A DNA stretch of 64,000 nt from Alkalilimnicola sp. S0819 (lineage in GTDB: Bacteria; Pseudomonadota; Gammaproteobacteria; Nitrococcales; WHIW01), in the NCBI RefSeq assembly GCF_009295635.1, contig NZ_WHIW01000003.1:231840-295839 (forward strand), given 5' to 3'. Numbering within the stretch: position 1 is the stretch's first letter; each line of letters begins with the position of its first letter. A program made the translations under genes and the position numbers. This document shows, piece after piece, positions 1 to 9,589 of the stretch. The notes beneath the pieces were generated by a model. The model was not told where the DNA came from and did no database searches. It saw only the letters and a list, made by a program, of their open reading frames with translations.

Positions 1-585
1 CACTTCGAAGGTGCCCACCAGGGTGAAGCGCTTGACCCGCGGCAGAATGCCCGCCACCGACGCCTGGGCCTCCGGGGTGATGACGGTGAGCGCATCGCCC
101 AGGCGCACGCCCAGAATGGCGGCGAGTTCGGAACCGAGAACGATGCCGTACTCACCGGCCCGAAGTGCCTCCAGCGAACCGCTGCGGATATTCGCCCCCA
201 CTTCGGAAACCCTGTTCTCCAGGGCCGGGACAACGCCCCGCAGCAAGGTCCCGCTCACCTGGCCGCCGCGGCTCACCATGACCTCCGCCCCCACATAGGG
301 CGCCGCGCCCAAAACCCGCGGATGCTCCTCGGCCTGTTCCACCACCCCGGGCCAGTCACGCAGCGGGGCGCCCGCGCCGCTGATGGTGGCGTGGGAAACC
401 ATGCCGAGTATCCGGGTGCGCAGCTCCTGCTCGAAACCGTTCATCACGGAAAGCACCGTGATCAGCGCCGTGACCCCCAGGGCTATGCCCAGCATGGAGC
501 TCAGGCTGATGAAGGAGACGAAATGATTGCGGCGCTTGGCACGGGTGTAGCGCAGGCCGATGTAGAGTTCTATGGGCTTGAACAT
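1..585 (-). CDS. lolC: Lipoprotein-releasing permease LolC/LolE, N-terminal part (cut by window edge)
   Basis: The first 195 codons are present; the rest runs off the left edge. LolC/E form the inner-membrane permease of the LolCDE ABC transporter, which releases outer-membrane lipoproteins to LolA. The N-terminus MFKPIELYIGLRYTRAKRR, then a transmembrane stretch (about residues 25-48) ending in TVLSVMNGFE, is the family signature; the large periplasmic domain follows (residues about 50-195). The ATG at 585 is the only sensible start. sfsA lies 21 bases upstream on the same strand. LolC and LolE cannot be separated without the C-terminus; the sequence looks closer to LolC (inference). Confidence 0.88.
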   Translation of the reverse strand, partial: MFKPIELYIGLRYTRAKRRNHFVSFISLSSMLGIALGVTALITVLSVMNGFEQELRTRILGMVSHATISGAGAPLRDWPGVVEQAEEHPRVLGAAPYVGAEVMVSRGGQVSGTLLRGVVPALENRVSEVGANIRSGSLEALRAGEYGIVLGSELAAILGVRLGDALTVITPEAQASVAGILPRVKRFTLVGTFEV

Positions 586-606
586 GGTGCGGCATTAAAG
601 CATGAA

Positions 607-1323
607 TCAGAGTGGCGGACACACCACCGGCAGGCGACGATTCAGGCTGATGGCCCGCGGGCCAACCTGCGCGCCCAGGGCGTACACCTCCACCCCGGCG
701 GCGATCGCCCCACGCAGAGCCCGGCCATAAGCCGGGTCGATGGCGTCCGCCGGACGCACCTCGCCCACGTCATCGCGCTGCACGCAGAACACCAGCACGG
801 CCCGCTCGCCCCGCCCGACCAGCCTGGAGAGCACCCCCAGGTGGCGGGTGCCACGTTCACTCACCGCATCGGGAAAAATCGCCACCCCGGCCTCCACGGC
901 GGCAGTGACATTCTTAACCTCCAGCCAGCAATCGCTCAGACCGTTGCCACGCAGCCGCATGTCAGCGCGCATGGGCATACCCGGCACGCTCACCTCCCGG
1001 CGCAGTTCCCGGTAACCCGCAAGCTCCGGCAGCAGCCCCTCGCGCCAGGCCTCCTCCACCAGCGCGTTGGAGCGCCCGGTGTGCAGACCCACCCGCGTGC
1101 CATCCGCCAGTTCCACCAATTCCCAGGTATGGGCGTACTTGCGTTTGGGGTTATCGGAGCGGCTCAGCCACACTCGGCTGCCGGGCTCCGTGCAGCCGAG
1201 CATGCTGCCGGTATTGGGACAATGGGCCGTGAATAGCTCACCGTCCTCGCCACGCACATCGGCCAGGAAACGTTTATAGCGCCGGATCAGGCGCGCTTCG
1301 CGCAGGGTTTCGGGAAAATCCAT
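607..1323 (-). CDS. sfsA: SfsA family protein (sugar fermentation stimulation protein)
   Basis: A 238-residue protein of usual SfsA length. SfsA was named for its effect on maltose metabolism in E. coli, and its molecular role is still uncertain. The family motif PNTGSM is at residues 36-41. RADMRL with Asp121 and WLEVKNVT with Glu135 and Lys137 look like a PD-(D/E)XK nuclease-type core. The start is ATG at 1323. It is read toward the lolC-like gene with a 21-base gap, so the two may be cotranscribed. It is divergent from the small exported-protein gene at 1417. Confidence 0.93.
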   Translation of the reverse strand: MDFPETLREARLIRRYKRFLADVRGEDGELFTAHCPNTGSMLGCTEPGSRVWLSRSDNPKRKYAHTWELVELADGTRVGLHTGRSNALVEEAWREGLLPELAGYRELRREVSVPGMPMRADMRLRGNGLSDCWLEVKNVTAAVEAGVAIFPDAVSERGTRHLGVLSRLVGRGERAVLVFCVQRDDVGEVRPADAIDPAYGRALRGAIAAGVEVYALGAQVGPRAISLNRRLPVVCPPL

Positions 1324-1416
1324 GACCGTTATCCGTTATGGAGGCGCGCGCCGTTCCGGTGGGAAAAGCCCGGTGCTATAGTTCCGGCCGATAGGCACCC
1401 GACAGGAGAAAAACTC

Positions 1417-1689
1417 ATGAAGAAAAACATGCCGCGCCTGCTCCTCGCCGCCCTGCTGCTGGCCGCCGGCCCGTTGATGGCAGACACCCTGAAAATGGAT
1501 CAGCGCTCGGGTGCCGCGAACATCGACCCGCCCCGTGGCATGCTGATGAGCGAGGTACAGCGCCACTACGGCGCGCCGGAGAGCCGTCGCGCGCCGGTGG
1601 GCGAACCACCCATCACCCGTTGGGTGTACGCCGACTCCGTGGTCTACTTCGAGCACCAGCGGGTGCTCCACAGTGTGAAGCGTCGCTGA
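1417..1689 (+). CDS. Small exported protein of unknown function upstream of aguA
   Basis: A 90-residue protein with a clear signal peptide: MKKNMPRLLLAALLLAAGPLMA with cleavage likely after residue 22. The mature part, about 68 residues, contains LMSEVQRHYGAPESRRAPVG, which resembles the short SmpA/OmlA-type fold segment (GxP turn followed by W-Y-x-D and VVYFE strands); this is only a resemblance. AGGAG lies about 10 bases before the ATG at 1417. The stop is 4 bases before aguA, so it is probably cotranscribed with the putrescine genes. Function is not known. Confidence 0.75.
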   Translation: MKKNMPRLLLAALLLAAGPLMADTLKMDQRSGAANIDPPRGMLMSEVQRHYGAPESRRAPVGEPPITRWVYADSVVYFEHQRVLHSVKRR

Positions 1690-1693
1690 ATCG

Positions 1694-2794
1694 ATGAAGC
1701 AAACCTCCACCGGGCGCATCCGCCGCCTGCCCGCCGAATGGGAACCCCAGAGCGCCATACAACTGACCTGGCCACATCCCGAGGGTGACTGGGGCGCGCT
1801 TTACGCCGCCGTGGAAGCCGAGTTTCTCGGCCTGGCGGCGACCATCGCCCGCTTTCAGTACCTGCTGATCAGCTGCGCCGACAACGCCATGGCCGATGCC
1901 CTGGAGCGCAAACTCAGCGACGCGGGCGTGGGTCGCAGTGCCTATTGCCTCGTCGTCTGCCCGTCGGACGACGTCTGGTGCCGGGACCACGGCCCCCTGA
2001 CCGTGTACGAAACCGCCACCGACGGCAAGGCCGTGAGGACGAGATTGCAAAGCTACCGGTTCAACGGCTGGGGCGGCAAGTACGCCAGCGAGCGGGACGA
2101 TGCGCTGGTCGCCCGGCTGCACCGGGCGGGGATCTATGGCGACGCGGCCCTGGACAGCCACGACTGGGTGCTCGAAGGCGGCAGTGTGGACAGCGACGGG
2201 CGGGGCAGCCTGCTCACCACCCGCGCCTGCCTGCTTAACCCGAACCGTAATCCGGACCTGGACCAGGCGGCCATAGAGCAGCGGCTGCGCGATGAGCTTG
2301 GCACCCAACGGGTACTGTGGCTGGCTCATGGCGAACTGGCGGGTGACGATACCGACAGCCACATCGACATGCTCGCGCGCTTCACCGACCCGGACACCAT
2401 CGCCTACGTGCGCTGCGATCGCCCGGAAGACCCGCACCACGCCCCGCTCCAGGCCATGGAGCGTGAACTGCGCGCCCTGCGCCGCGCCGATGGCGGCGCC
2501 TATCGGCTGGCCCCCCTGCCCTGGCCCGAGGAGACCCGCGACGCCGAGGGCCAGCGCCTGCCGCTGAGCTATGCCAATTTCCTGATCATCAACCAGGCGG
2601 TGCTGGTGCCCCAGTATGGGGTTCCCCAGGACCCCCAGGCGCTGGAAATTCTCCACGGCCTGTACCCGGAGCGGGAAGTGATAGGGGTGGCCGCCCGTGC
2701 CATCATCGAGCAATACGGCAGCCTGCACTGCGTGAGCATGCAACTGCCGCAAGGCATCAAGCTGCCCCGTCTGGGCAGCCGAATCGAGACCTGA
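1694..2794 (+). CDS. aguA: Agmatine deiminase
   Basis: A 366-residue protein of the peptidyl-arginine deiminase/agmatine deiminase family. It converts agmatine to N-carbamoylputrescine and ammonia in the arginine decarboxylase route to putrescine. Visible family features are RLPAEWEPQSAIQLTWPH at the N-terminus, DDVWCRDHGPL (substrate pocket), FNGWGGKY, LEGGSVDSDG, the HIDM segment with the catalytic His, and SLHCVSMQ near the C-terminus with catalytic Cys346. aguB follows 11 bases downstream, which completes the two-step pathway. Confidence 0.96.
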   Translation: MKQTSTGRIRRLPAEWEPQSAIQLTWPHPEGDWGALYAAVEAEFLGLAATIARFQYLLISCADNAMADALERKLSDAGVGRSAYCLVVCPSDDVWCRDHGPLTVYETATDGKAVRTRLQSYRFNGWGGKYASERDDALVARLHRAGIYGDAALDSHDWVLEGGSVDSDGRGSLLTTRACLLNPNRNPDLDQAAIEQRLRDELGTQRVLWLAHGELAGDDTDSHIDMLARFTDPDTIAYVRCDRPEDPHHAPLQAMERELRALRRADGGAYRLAPLPWPEETRDAEGQRLPLSYANFLIINQAVLVPQYGVPQDPQALEILHGLYPEREVIGVAARAIIEQYGSLHCVSMQLPQGIKLPRLGSRIET

Positions 2795-2805
2795 ACGGAG
2801 CCGCC

Positions 2806-3699
2806 GTGAGCAGAGCAGATCCCCTCAAGGTCGGCCTGGTGCAGCATGGCTGCGACCAGGACACGGACGCCAACCTCGCCCGCAGCATGCAGGGCATCCG
2901 CCAGGCCGCCGAGGCCGGCGCCGAACTGGTTGTCCTGCAGGAGTTGCACCGCAGCGTGTACTTCTGCCAACAGGAACAGACCGAGCTGTTCGATCTGGCC
3001 GAAACCATTCCCGGCCCGTCCACCGACAGCCTGGGCGCGCTGGCCGCAGAACTGGGTATTGTGCTGGTGTGCTCCCTGTTCGAGCGCCGGGCGCCGGGGC
3101 TCTATCACAACACCGCCGTGGTGCTGGAGCGGGACGGGGAGATTGCCGGCTGCTACCGCAAGATGCACATCCCCGATGACCCGGGGTATTACGAAAAGTA
3201 TTACTTCACCCCCGGCGACCTGGGCTTCGAGCCCGTGGACACCAGCGTGGGCCGCCTGGGCGTGCTGGTGTGCTGGGACCAGTGGTTCCCGGAGGCCGCC
3301 CGCCTCATGGCCCTGGCCGGCGCTGAATTGCTGATCTACCCCACCGCCATCGGCTGGGACCCGCGAGACGAGGCCGCCGAGCAGGATCGCCAGCGGGAAG
3401 CCTGGATCACCGTGCAGCGGGGCCATGCCATCGCCAACGGGCTGCCGGTGATCGCCGTCAACCGCGTGGGCCATGAACCGGACCCGGACCCCCAGGGCCC
3501 GGGCGCGCTGTTCTGGGGAAGCTCCTTCGTCGCCGGGCCCCAGGGGGAGTTCCTCGCCCGGGCCAGCACCGATCAGGAAGAGGCGCTGGTGGTGGAGATC
3601 GACCGGGGCCGCAGCGAGGCCGTGCGCCGGGTCTGGCCGTATCTGCGGGACCGGCGGATAGACGCCTATGGCGATTTGTTGCGGCGTTATCGGGACTGA
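2806..3699 (+). CDS. aguB: N-carbamoylputrescine amidase
   Basis: A 297-residue nitrilase-superfamily amidohydrolase that converts N-carbamoylputrescine to putrescine, CO2 and ammonia. The catalytic triad can be read as Glu46 (VVLQELH), Lys119 (YRKMHIP) and Cys156 (LVCWDQWFPE). The GTG start at 2806 has GGAG upstream and is 11 bases past the aguA stop, so translation is likely coupled. Length and motifs match AguB rather than generic omega-amidases, and the aguA neighbour supports this. A repeat-type inverted element follows at 3705-3800. Confidence 0.96.
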   Translation: MSRADPLKVGLVQHGCDQDTDANLARSMQGIRQAAEAGAELVVLQELHRSVYFCQQEQTELFDLAETIPGPSTDSLGALAAELGIVLVCSLFERRAPGLYHNTAVVLERDGEIAGCYRKMHIPDDPGYYEKYYFTPGDLGFEPVDTSVGRLGVLVCWDQWFPEAARLMALAGAELLIYPTAIGWDPRDEAAEQDRQREAWITVQRGHAIANGLPVIAVNRVGHEPDPDPQGPGALFWGSSFVAGPQGEFLARASTDQEEALVVEIDRGRSEAVRRVWPYLRDRRIDAYGDLLRRYRD

Positions 3700-3704
3700 A
3701 CGCC

Positions 3705-3800
3705 ATTAACCACAGAGGACGCAGAGAAAGGCCGGGAGAGATGACATCATGAACTTGTCCGCTCCCATCACTCTGCGTCCTCTGCGCCTCCGCGGTTAAT
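3705..3800. repeat. Inverted intergenic repeat (ttaaccacagaggacgcagag type)
   Basis: The left arm at 3705-3731 (attaaccacagaggacgcag...) is matched in inverted form by 3771-3800, which ends in cgcggttaat. The arms are imperfect and separated by about 40 bases. This resembles a short dispersed intergenic repeat often met in environmental bacterial genomes. It fills most of the gap between aguB and mfd and could form a long hairpin in RNA from either strand. Confidence 0.7.
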
Positions 3801-3873
3801 CCCCCACACCGCTGCACCCTACGCCCCCGCTGCGCTAGACTGTGCCCCCTTCACTGCACACGACCCCTATTGC

Positions 3874-6800
3874 ATGAGTTCAACCGCCAGCGTCTTTCAG
3901 CCCCCGCTCCCCGCCAAGGCCGGTCAGAAACTGCACTGGCGCCAATTGCCCGAGGACGCCACGGCGCTTGCCCTGGCCCGGGCCGCGGCGGAGCACCCAG
4001 GGCTGATGCTCATCGTCACCGGCGACTCTCACGGTGCCCAGCAATTGGAGCGGGCCCTGCGCTTCTTCCGCCCCGCCGAGGACGCGCCCTTCAGCATTCC
4101 GGACTGGGAAACCCTGCCCTACGACGTCTTCTCCCCGCACCAGGACATCATCTCCGAGCGGCTGGCGAGCCTGTACCGCCTGCCCCGGACTCGCCGCGGC
4201 ATCCTGATCGTGCCCGCCGCCACTCTGATGCAGCGGCTGCCGCCGGTGAGCTGGCTGGAGGGGCGGGGCCTGCTGGTCAAGCGCGGCGACACCCTGGAGC
4301 TGGAGGCCATGCGCGCACGCCTGGAGCAGGCCGGTTACAGCTGCGTATCCGAGGTCATGGAGCACGGCGAATTCGCCGTGCGCGGCTCCATTCTCGATCT
4401 CTACCCCATGGGCAGCCGGGCGCCCTATCGGATCGACCTGTTCGACGAGGAAGTGGACTCCATCCGCATCTTCGACCCGGAAAACCAGCGCAGCCTGGAA
4501 CAGGTGGAGCAGATCAACCTGTTGCCGGCCCGGGAATACCCCACCGACGAGGCGGGTATCACCCGCTTCCGCCAGGCCTTCCGGGCCCGCTTCGAGGGCG
4601 ACCCGAAGCGCAGCCTGATCTATCGGGAAGTCAGCGCCGGGCACATGCCCAACGGCATCGAATACTATCTGCCCCTGTTCTTCGAGCAGACCGCCACCCT
4701 GTTCGACTATCTGCCCGAGGACACTCTCACGGTGCGTCTGGCCGATGTGGACCGGGCCGCCGAGCAGATCTGGCACCAGATCGAGGAGCGCTACGAACAG
4801 CGCCGCCACGACCCGGAACGCCCGCTGCTGCCCCCGGACGAGCTGTTCCTGCGCCCCCATGCCCTGCGCGAGACCCTGAACCGCTATCGCCAGGTACTCA
4901 CCACCGCGGAAGACAACAAGGGGCGGGCCTTTACCGCCGCTGCCCTGCCGGATCTGCGCCTGGAACCCAAGGCCAGCCGGCCCGCGGCGCGACTGGAGGC
5001 GTTCATCGACGGCTTCCAGGGCCGCGTGCTGCTGCTGGCCGAGACCGCCGGTCGCCGGGAGGCACTGCTGGAGCGCCTGCAGGGCAGCGGCCTGCGCCCG
5101 GAGGAAGTGGCGGACTGGCGCGCCTTCGTCGAAGGCAGCGCGAACCTGGCCATCGGTGTGGGTCCGCTGGAAAGCGGTCTGCGACTGGACGATCAGGGCC
5201 TGGCGCTGATTCCCGAAGCCGCACTGTTCGGCGAGCGGGCCCAGCAGCGCCGCCGGCGTCGGGGAGCCTCCCAGCGCCTGCGCGACCCGGACACCATCAT
5301 CCGCGATCTCACCGACCTGCGCGAAGGCGCCCCGGTGGTGCATGAGGCCCACGGTGTGGGGCGTTATCTGGGCCTGCAGACCCTGGAGCTGGGCGGGGTC
5401 GCCACCGAATTCCTCACCCTGGAGTACGCCCGGGGCGACAAGGTCTACGTGCCCGTGGCCTCCCTGCACCTGGTCTCCCGCTACACCGGGGCCGAGGGCG
5501 ACAACGCCCCGCTGCACAAGCTGGGTACCGACCACTGGGAGAAGGCCCGGCGCAAGGCCGCCGAGAAGGCCCGGGATGTCGCCGCCGAACTGCTGGACAT
5601 CTACGCCCGGCGCGCCGCCAAGCCCGGACACCGCTATCGTTTGGACGAGCAGGATTACCAGGCCTTCGCCGACAGTTTCCCCTTCGAGGAAACCGCCGAC
5701 CAGGCCAATGCCATCAACGCGGTGATCCAGGATCTGCAGGCCGCCCAGCCCATGGACCGAGTGGTCTGCGGCGATGTGGGCTTCGGCAAGACCGAGGTGG
5801 CCATGCGCGCCGCCTTCGTCGCCGCCCAGGATGGTCGACAGGTGGCGGTTCTGGTGCCCACCACCCTGCTCGCCAACCAGCACTACCAGAACTTCCGCGA
5901 CCGCTTCGCTGACTGGCCCCTGCGCATCGAGGTGATTTCCCGCTTCTCCACCGGCAAGGAGCAGAGCACCGTGCTGCGGGACGTGCGCGAGGGCAAGGTG
6001 GACATCCTCATCGGCACCCACAAGCTGCTCCAGGACACGGTGAAATTCAGCCGCCTGGGCCTGGTCATCATCGACGAGGAGCATCGCTTCGGCGTGCGCC
6101 AAAAGGAGCGCCTGAAGAGCCTGCGCGCCGATGTGGACATGCTCACCCTCACCGCCACGCCCATTCCCCGCACCCTGAACATGTCCTTGCAGGGCCTGCG
6201 GGAGCTGTCGGTGATCGCCACCCCGCCAGCCAGGCGCCTGGCGGTAAAGACCTTCCTTTCGCAATGGAACGACGCGCTGGTGCAGGAAGCCTGCCAGCGC
6301 GAGCTCAAGCGCGGCGGCCAGGTCTATGTGCTGCACAACGACGTGGACAGCATCCAGCGCAAGGCCCAGGAGCTGGAGGCACTGGTGCCCGAGGCCCGGG
6401 TGCGGATCGCCCACGGCCAGATGCCCGAGCGGGATCTGGAGCGGGTGATGCTGGATTTCTACCACCAGCGCTTCAACATCCTGGTCTGCACCACCATCGT
6501 CGAATCCGGCATCGACGTGCCCAGTGCCAACACCATGATCATCAACCGCGCCGACCGGCTGGGGCTGGCCCAGCTGCATCAGCTGCGCGGCCGGGTGGGT
6601 CGCTCCCACCACCGGGCCTACTGTTATCTGATCGCCCCGCCCGCGCGCCAGATGACCCCCGACGCGGTCAAGCGACTGGAGGCCATCACCGTCACCGAGG
6701 ATCTGGGGGTGGGCTTCACCCTGGCCAGCCACGATCTGGAGATTCGCGGCGCTGGTGAACTGCTGGGCGAGGGCCAGAGCGGCCAGATTCACGAGGTGGG

Positions 6801-7347
6801 CTTCAGCCTCTACAACGAGCTGCTGGAACGGGCGGTGAAGGATCTGAAGGCCGGGCGTGAGCCGGAGCTGGCCCGGCCCCTGCACCAGGGCACCGAAGTG
6901 GATCTGGGCATCCCCGCCCTGCTCCCCGAGGACTACCTGCCCGATGTGCACGCCCGCCTGGTGATGTACAAGCGCCTGAGCAACGCGCCGGACCGGGAGG
7001 CCCTGCGGGAATTGCAGGTGGAGATGATCGACCGCTTCGGGCTGCTGCCGCCGCCCGGCAAGAATCTGCTGCGCATCACCGAGCTGAAGCTCCAGGCCCA
7101 GGCCCTGGGGCTGCGCAAGGTGGAGGCCGGCCCCAGGGGCGGGGCGCTGCACTTCGGAGAGCAACCCCAGGTGGATCCGGGCGTCATCGTCGGCCTGATA
7201 CAAAGTCAGCCCCAGGTGTATAAACTGGAAGGCCAGGAAAAACTCCGCTTCAGCCAGACACTGGCGGAGCCCGAAGACCGGATCGGGGCCGTCGCCGCGC
7301 TGCTGGGGCGCCTCGGCCCGACGGCCCAAGCAAGAGCCACCTCATGA
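3874..7347 (+). CDS. mfd: Transcription-repair coupling factor Mfd
   Basis: A 1157-residue protein of full Mfd length. Mfd displaces RNA polymerase stalled at DNA lesions and recruits UvrA for nucleotide excision repair. The order of domains is right: UvrB-like N-terminal module (about 1-330), CarD-like RNA polymerase interaction domain (about 485-550, beginning GAPVVHEAHGVGRYLGL), SF2 translocase with Walker A GDVGFGKTE at 633-641 and DEEH box near 734, the helicase motif VESGIDVPSANT, RGRVGRSHHRAYCYL, and the C-terminal TRCF domain. The stop overlaps the csiV start (ATGA), indicating translational coupling. Confidence 0.98.
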   Translation: MSSTASVFQPPLPAKAGQKLHWRQLPEDATALALARAAAEHPGLMLIVTGDSHGAQQLERALRFFRPAEDAPFSIPDWETLPYDVFSPHQDIISERLASLYRLPRTRRGILIVPAATLMQRLPPVSWLEGRGLLVKRGDTLELEAMRARLEQAGYSCVSEVMEHGEFAVRGSILDLYPMGSRAPYRIDLFDEEVDSIRIFDPENQRSLEQVEQINLLPAREYPTDEAGITRFRQAFRARFEGDPKRSLIYREVSAGHMPNGIEYYLPLFFEQTATLFDYLPEDTLTVRLADVDRAAEQIWHQIEERYEQRRHDPERPLLPPDELFLRPHALRETLNRYRQVLTTAEDNKGRAFTAAALPDLRLEPKASRPAARLEAFIDGFQGRVLLLAETAGRREALLERLQGSGLRPEEVADWRAFVEGSANLAIGVGPLESGLRLDDQGLALIPEAALFGERAQQRRRRRGASQRLRDPDTIIRDLTDLREGAPVVHEAHGVGRYLGLQTLELGGVATEFLTLEYARGDKVYVPVASLHLVSRYTGAEGDNAPLHKLGTDHWEKARRKAAEKARDVAAELLDIYARRAAKPGHRYRLDEQDYQAFADSFPFEETADQANAINAVIQDLQAAQPMDRVVCGDVGFGKTEVAMRAAFVAAQDGRQVAVLVPTTLLANQHYQNFRDRFADWPLRIEVISRFSTGKEQSTVLRDVREGKVDILIGTHKLLQDTVKFSRLGLVIIDEEHRFGVRQKERLKSLRADVDMLTLTATPIPRTLNMSLQGLRELSVIATPPARRLAVKTFLSQWNDALVQEACQRELKRGGQVYVLHNDVDSIQRKAQELEALVPEARVRIAHGQMPERDLERVMLDFYHQRFNILVCTTIVESGIDVPSANTMIINRADRLGLAQLHQLRGRVGRSHHRAYCYLIAPPARQMTPDAVKRLEAITVTEDLGVGFTLASHDLEIRGAGELLGEGQSGQIHEVGFSLYNELLERAVKDLKAGREPELARPLHQGTEVDLGIPALLPEDYLPDVHARLVMYKRLSNAPDREALRELQVEMIDRFGLLPPPGKNLLRITELKLQAQALGLRKVEAGPRGGALHFGEQPQVDPGVIVGLIQSQPQVYKLEGQEKLRFSQTLAEPEDRIGAVAALLGRLGPTAQARATS

Positions 7348-8162
7348 ACAAGCTACTCTCTCGTCTGTGCCTGCTGACCGTGCTGATCACCGCCCCGCCC
7401 GGCATGGCCTGGGCCCAGGAGGATACCCAGTGGTACGAGGTGGAGGTGCTGATCTTCCGCCAGTGGCAGGCCGGCGGCGCCGAAGATGCGGAGCTAACGC
7501 CCGCCGACCCGCCGCCGCCCTATTTCGAACGTATTGCCGCCCTGGCCGATGCTGGCGCCGAGCCCGGCACTCCCTTTCGCCTGCTGCCGCCCCAGCGCCT
7601 GACCCTGCAGGGCGCCTGGCAGCGGCTCGCGGAATCCGGGCCCTACGAACCGCTGGTCCATCTGGGCTGGGAACAGCCGGCCTATGAGGAAGCCGGGGCC
7701 GTGGCCGTCGCCTTGCCCACGGGCTGGATGCCGCCCGTCATGAACGAACCCCTGGCCGGCGAAGCGCGGGGTGGGGGCTCCGCCGAGCCGGCCAGCGGCC
7801 AGGCGGTGGCGGAGCAAGATCCGGCACCGATGCTGGAGATCCGCCGTTCCGCCTATCTGCACCAGGCGCCCAATTTTCACGGCCTGCTGCGCGTGCACGT
7901 GGGCCGCTTGATCCACCTGCGCACGGATCTCCGTCTTGCCCAGCCCGGCCCGGGCGGCGAACTCACCGCCGAGGTGATGCGCCAGCATGCGAGCATGCGC
8001 AGCGGCGAACTGCATTATCTGGATCATCCGCGACTGGGGCTGCTGGTGCGCTTCACCCCCATGGAATCCGCCCCCGGCGCGTCCGCCGAGGCCGCCAGCG
8101 TGGGCACCGCGGAAAGCCTCGACGGCCCCATCGAAGAAGAAACCCTGCCGCCGGGCAACTGA
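7344..8162 (+). CDS. csiV: CsiV-family exported protein (peptidoglycan-associated cell-shape factor)
   Basis: A 272-residue protein with a signal peptide (cleavage near AWAQ, residue 25) followed by WYEVEVLIFRQ, the start of the CsiV/DUF2803 family. In Vibrio cholerae CsiV binds peptidoglycan and is needed for cell shape and lytic-transglycosylase-dependent division; in gammaproteobacteria it is often next to mfd, as here. Other recognisable stretches are YRRSAYLHQAP-like IRRSAYLHQAPNF, LLRVHVGRLIHL and ELHYLDHPRLGLLVRF. The middle (about 125-165) is low-complexity and variable. The start overlaps the mfd stop. Confidence 0.85.
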   Translation: MNKLLSRLCLLTVLITAPPGMAWAQEDTQWYEVEVLIFRQWQAGGAEDAELTPADPPPPYFERIAALADAGAEPGTPFRLLPPQRLTLQGAWQRLAESGPYEPLVHLGWEQPAYEEAGAVAVALPTGWMPPVMNEPLAGEARGGGSAEPASGQAVAEQDPAPMLEIRRSAYLHQAPNFHGLLRVHVGRLIHLRTDLRLAQPGPGGELTAEVMRQHASMRSGELHYLDHPRLGLLVRFTPMESAPGASAEAASVGTAESLDGPIEEETLPPGN

Positions 8163-8176
8163 AGGGGGCGCGCCCG

Positions 8177-9589
8177 GTGCTCTGGCTGGCCCTGTACCTG
8201 CCCGCCCTGCCTCTGGAGGTGCACACCCGAGGTCAGGCGCAGGACACCCCCCTGGCGGTGCTTGAGCAGGGCCGGGTTCTGCTTGCCAACGAGCCCACCG
8301 TTCGCCCGGGCCTGGGCCGCAACGCGGCCCTGGCCCTGAGCCCCGAGCTGCAGTTGAAAGTCCGCGATGGCCGGGCCGAGGCCGATGCCCTGGCACGGTT
8401 GTCGGACTGGGCCCTGCAGTTCAGCTCCTGGGTCAGCCCCGAGCCACCCGACACCCTGCTGCTGGAAGCCGGGGGCAGCCTGCGCCTGTTTGGCGGTGCC
8501 CAACGATTCCAAGAGCGCGTTCACCGGGAGCTGCGGGAACTGGGCTACCAAGGGCGGCTCGCCCTGGCCCCCACACCACGGGGCGCCTGGCTGCTGGCCC
8601 GGGCCGGCCTGGAGGGGTTGTATACCGGGGAAGCCGACTTCCAGGCGGCCCTGCGCCGCGTCCCCTGCGAGGTACTGGCGCCGGATGGGCGCTGCCTGCA
8701 GGCGATGCGGGATTTGGGTCTGCGTGATCTGGGGGATTGTCTTGCCCTGCCCCGGGGCGGCCTGCGCCGTCGGCTCGGGGCCGCGCTCGGCGAGCGACTG
8801 GACCAGGCCCAGGGCCTGCGCCCCGAGCCCCGCAAGACCTGGCAAAGCCCGCCCCGCTTTCATAGCCGCCTGGAACTGCCCACCGAGGTGGAGCACTGCG
8901 GCCAGCTGGTCTTCGCCCTGGGCCGGCTATTGCGCGAACTGAGCGGTGCGCTGCGTGGCCGGGACGCCGCGTTGCAGCACTACGAGCTTGCCCTGGAGCA
9001 CCCGCAAGGCGAAGCCACCCGGCTCGGGGTAGGCCTGCTTCGCCCCGCGCGCGATCCCGCCCACCTGCTCGCCCTGGGGCAGGAGCGGCTGGAACGGCTC
9101 AGGTTGCGGGCTCCGGTGCGCGCCGTCCGCCTGCGCTGTGACGACATCCGCCCCTGGGAAGGGGAAACCGCCAGCCTGCTCGAACAGCATGCCCGACAGG
9201 GTGACGCCGACTGGCGGCCCCTGGCCGAGCGGCTCAGCGTCCGCCTGGGCACATCCGCGGTGCGCGGGCTGAGCACCGTGGACGAGCACCGACCGGAAAA
9301 GGCCTGGCGGCACACCGACGTGGGCCAGGGCCTGGGGCGGGGCCGGCCCCAGCGCCCTCTGTGGCTGCTGGAGCAACCACTGGCCCTGCATCAGCGCGGC
9401 CAGCAACCGCTCTGGCATGGCCCCCTGCGGTTGGAGCGCGGCCCGGAGCGCATCGAAAGCGGCTGGTGGGATGGCGAGGACCAGCGCCGGGACTACTACC
9501 AGGCGGTCAACCCCGCCGGCGCCCGGTTGTGGGTGTTCCAGGAGCGCGCCCCCGAACGGCGCTGGTACCTGCACGGTTTTTTTTCCTAG
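8177..9589 (+). CDS. imuB: ImuB-like Y-family polymerase homologue (catalytically degenerate)
   Basis: A 470-residue ImuB. The family sits in the ImuA-ImuB-DnaE2 mutasome and bridges DnaE2 to the beta clamp. It starts MLWLALYLPALPLEV at a GTG, and the Y-family catalytic acids are absent: the first Asp is missing from this N-terminus, and the second D-E motif is replaced by LLLEAGGSLRLFGG. A QRPLWLL stretch at 392-398 is a likely clamp-binding motif. The C-terminus carries the ImuB tail GPERIESGWWDG...RRDYYQAVNPAGARLWVF. It begins 14 bases after csiV. No imuA is seen upstream. Confidence 0.9.
   Translation: MLWLALYLPALPLEVHTRGQAQDTPLAVLEQGRVLLANEPTVRPGLGRNAALALSPELQLKVRDGRAEADALARLSDWALQFSSWVSPEPPDTLLLEAGGSLRLFGGAQRFQERVHRELRELGYQGRLALAPTPRGAWLLARAGLEGLYTGEADFQAALRRVPCEVLAPDGRCLQAMRDLGLRDLGDCLALPRGGLRRRLGAALGERLDQAQGLRPEPRKTWQSPPRFHSRLELPTEVEHCGQLVFALGRLLRELSGALRGRDAALQHYELALEHPQGEATRLGVGLLRPARDPAHLLALGQERLERLRLRAPVRAVRLRCDDIRPWEGETASLLEQHARQGDADWRPLAERLSVRLGTSAVRGLSTVDEHRPEKAWRHTDVGQGLGRGRPQRPLWLLEQPLALHQRGQQPLWHGPLRLERGPERIESGWWDGEDQRRDYYQAVNPAGARLWVFQERAPERRWYLHGFFS

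Noticed and set aside
3880..7329. Long open frame on the minus strand opposite mfd (about 1149 codons)
   Set aside because: High-GC shadow of mfd; the translation is rich in Gln, His, Gly and Leu with no domain, and mfd is unmistakable.
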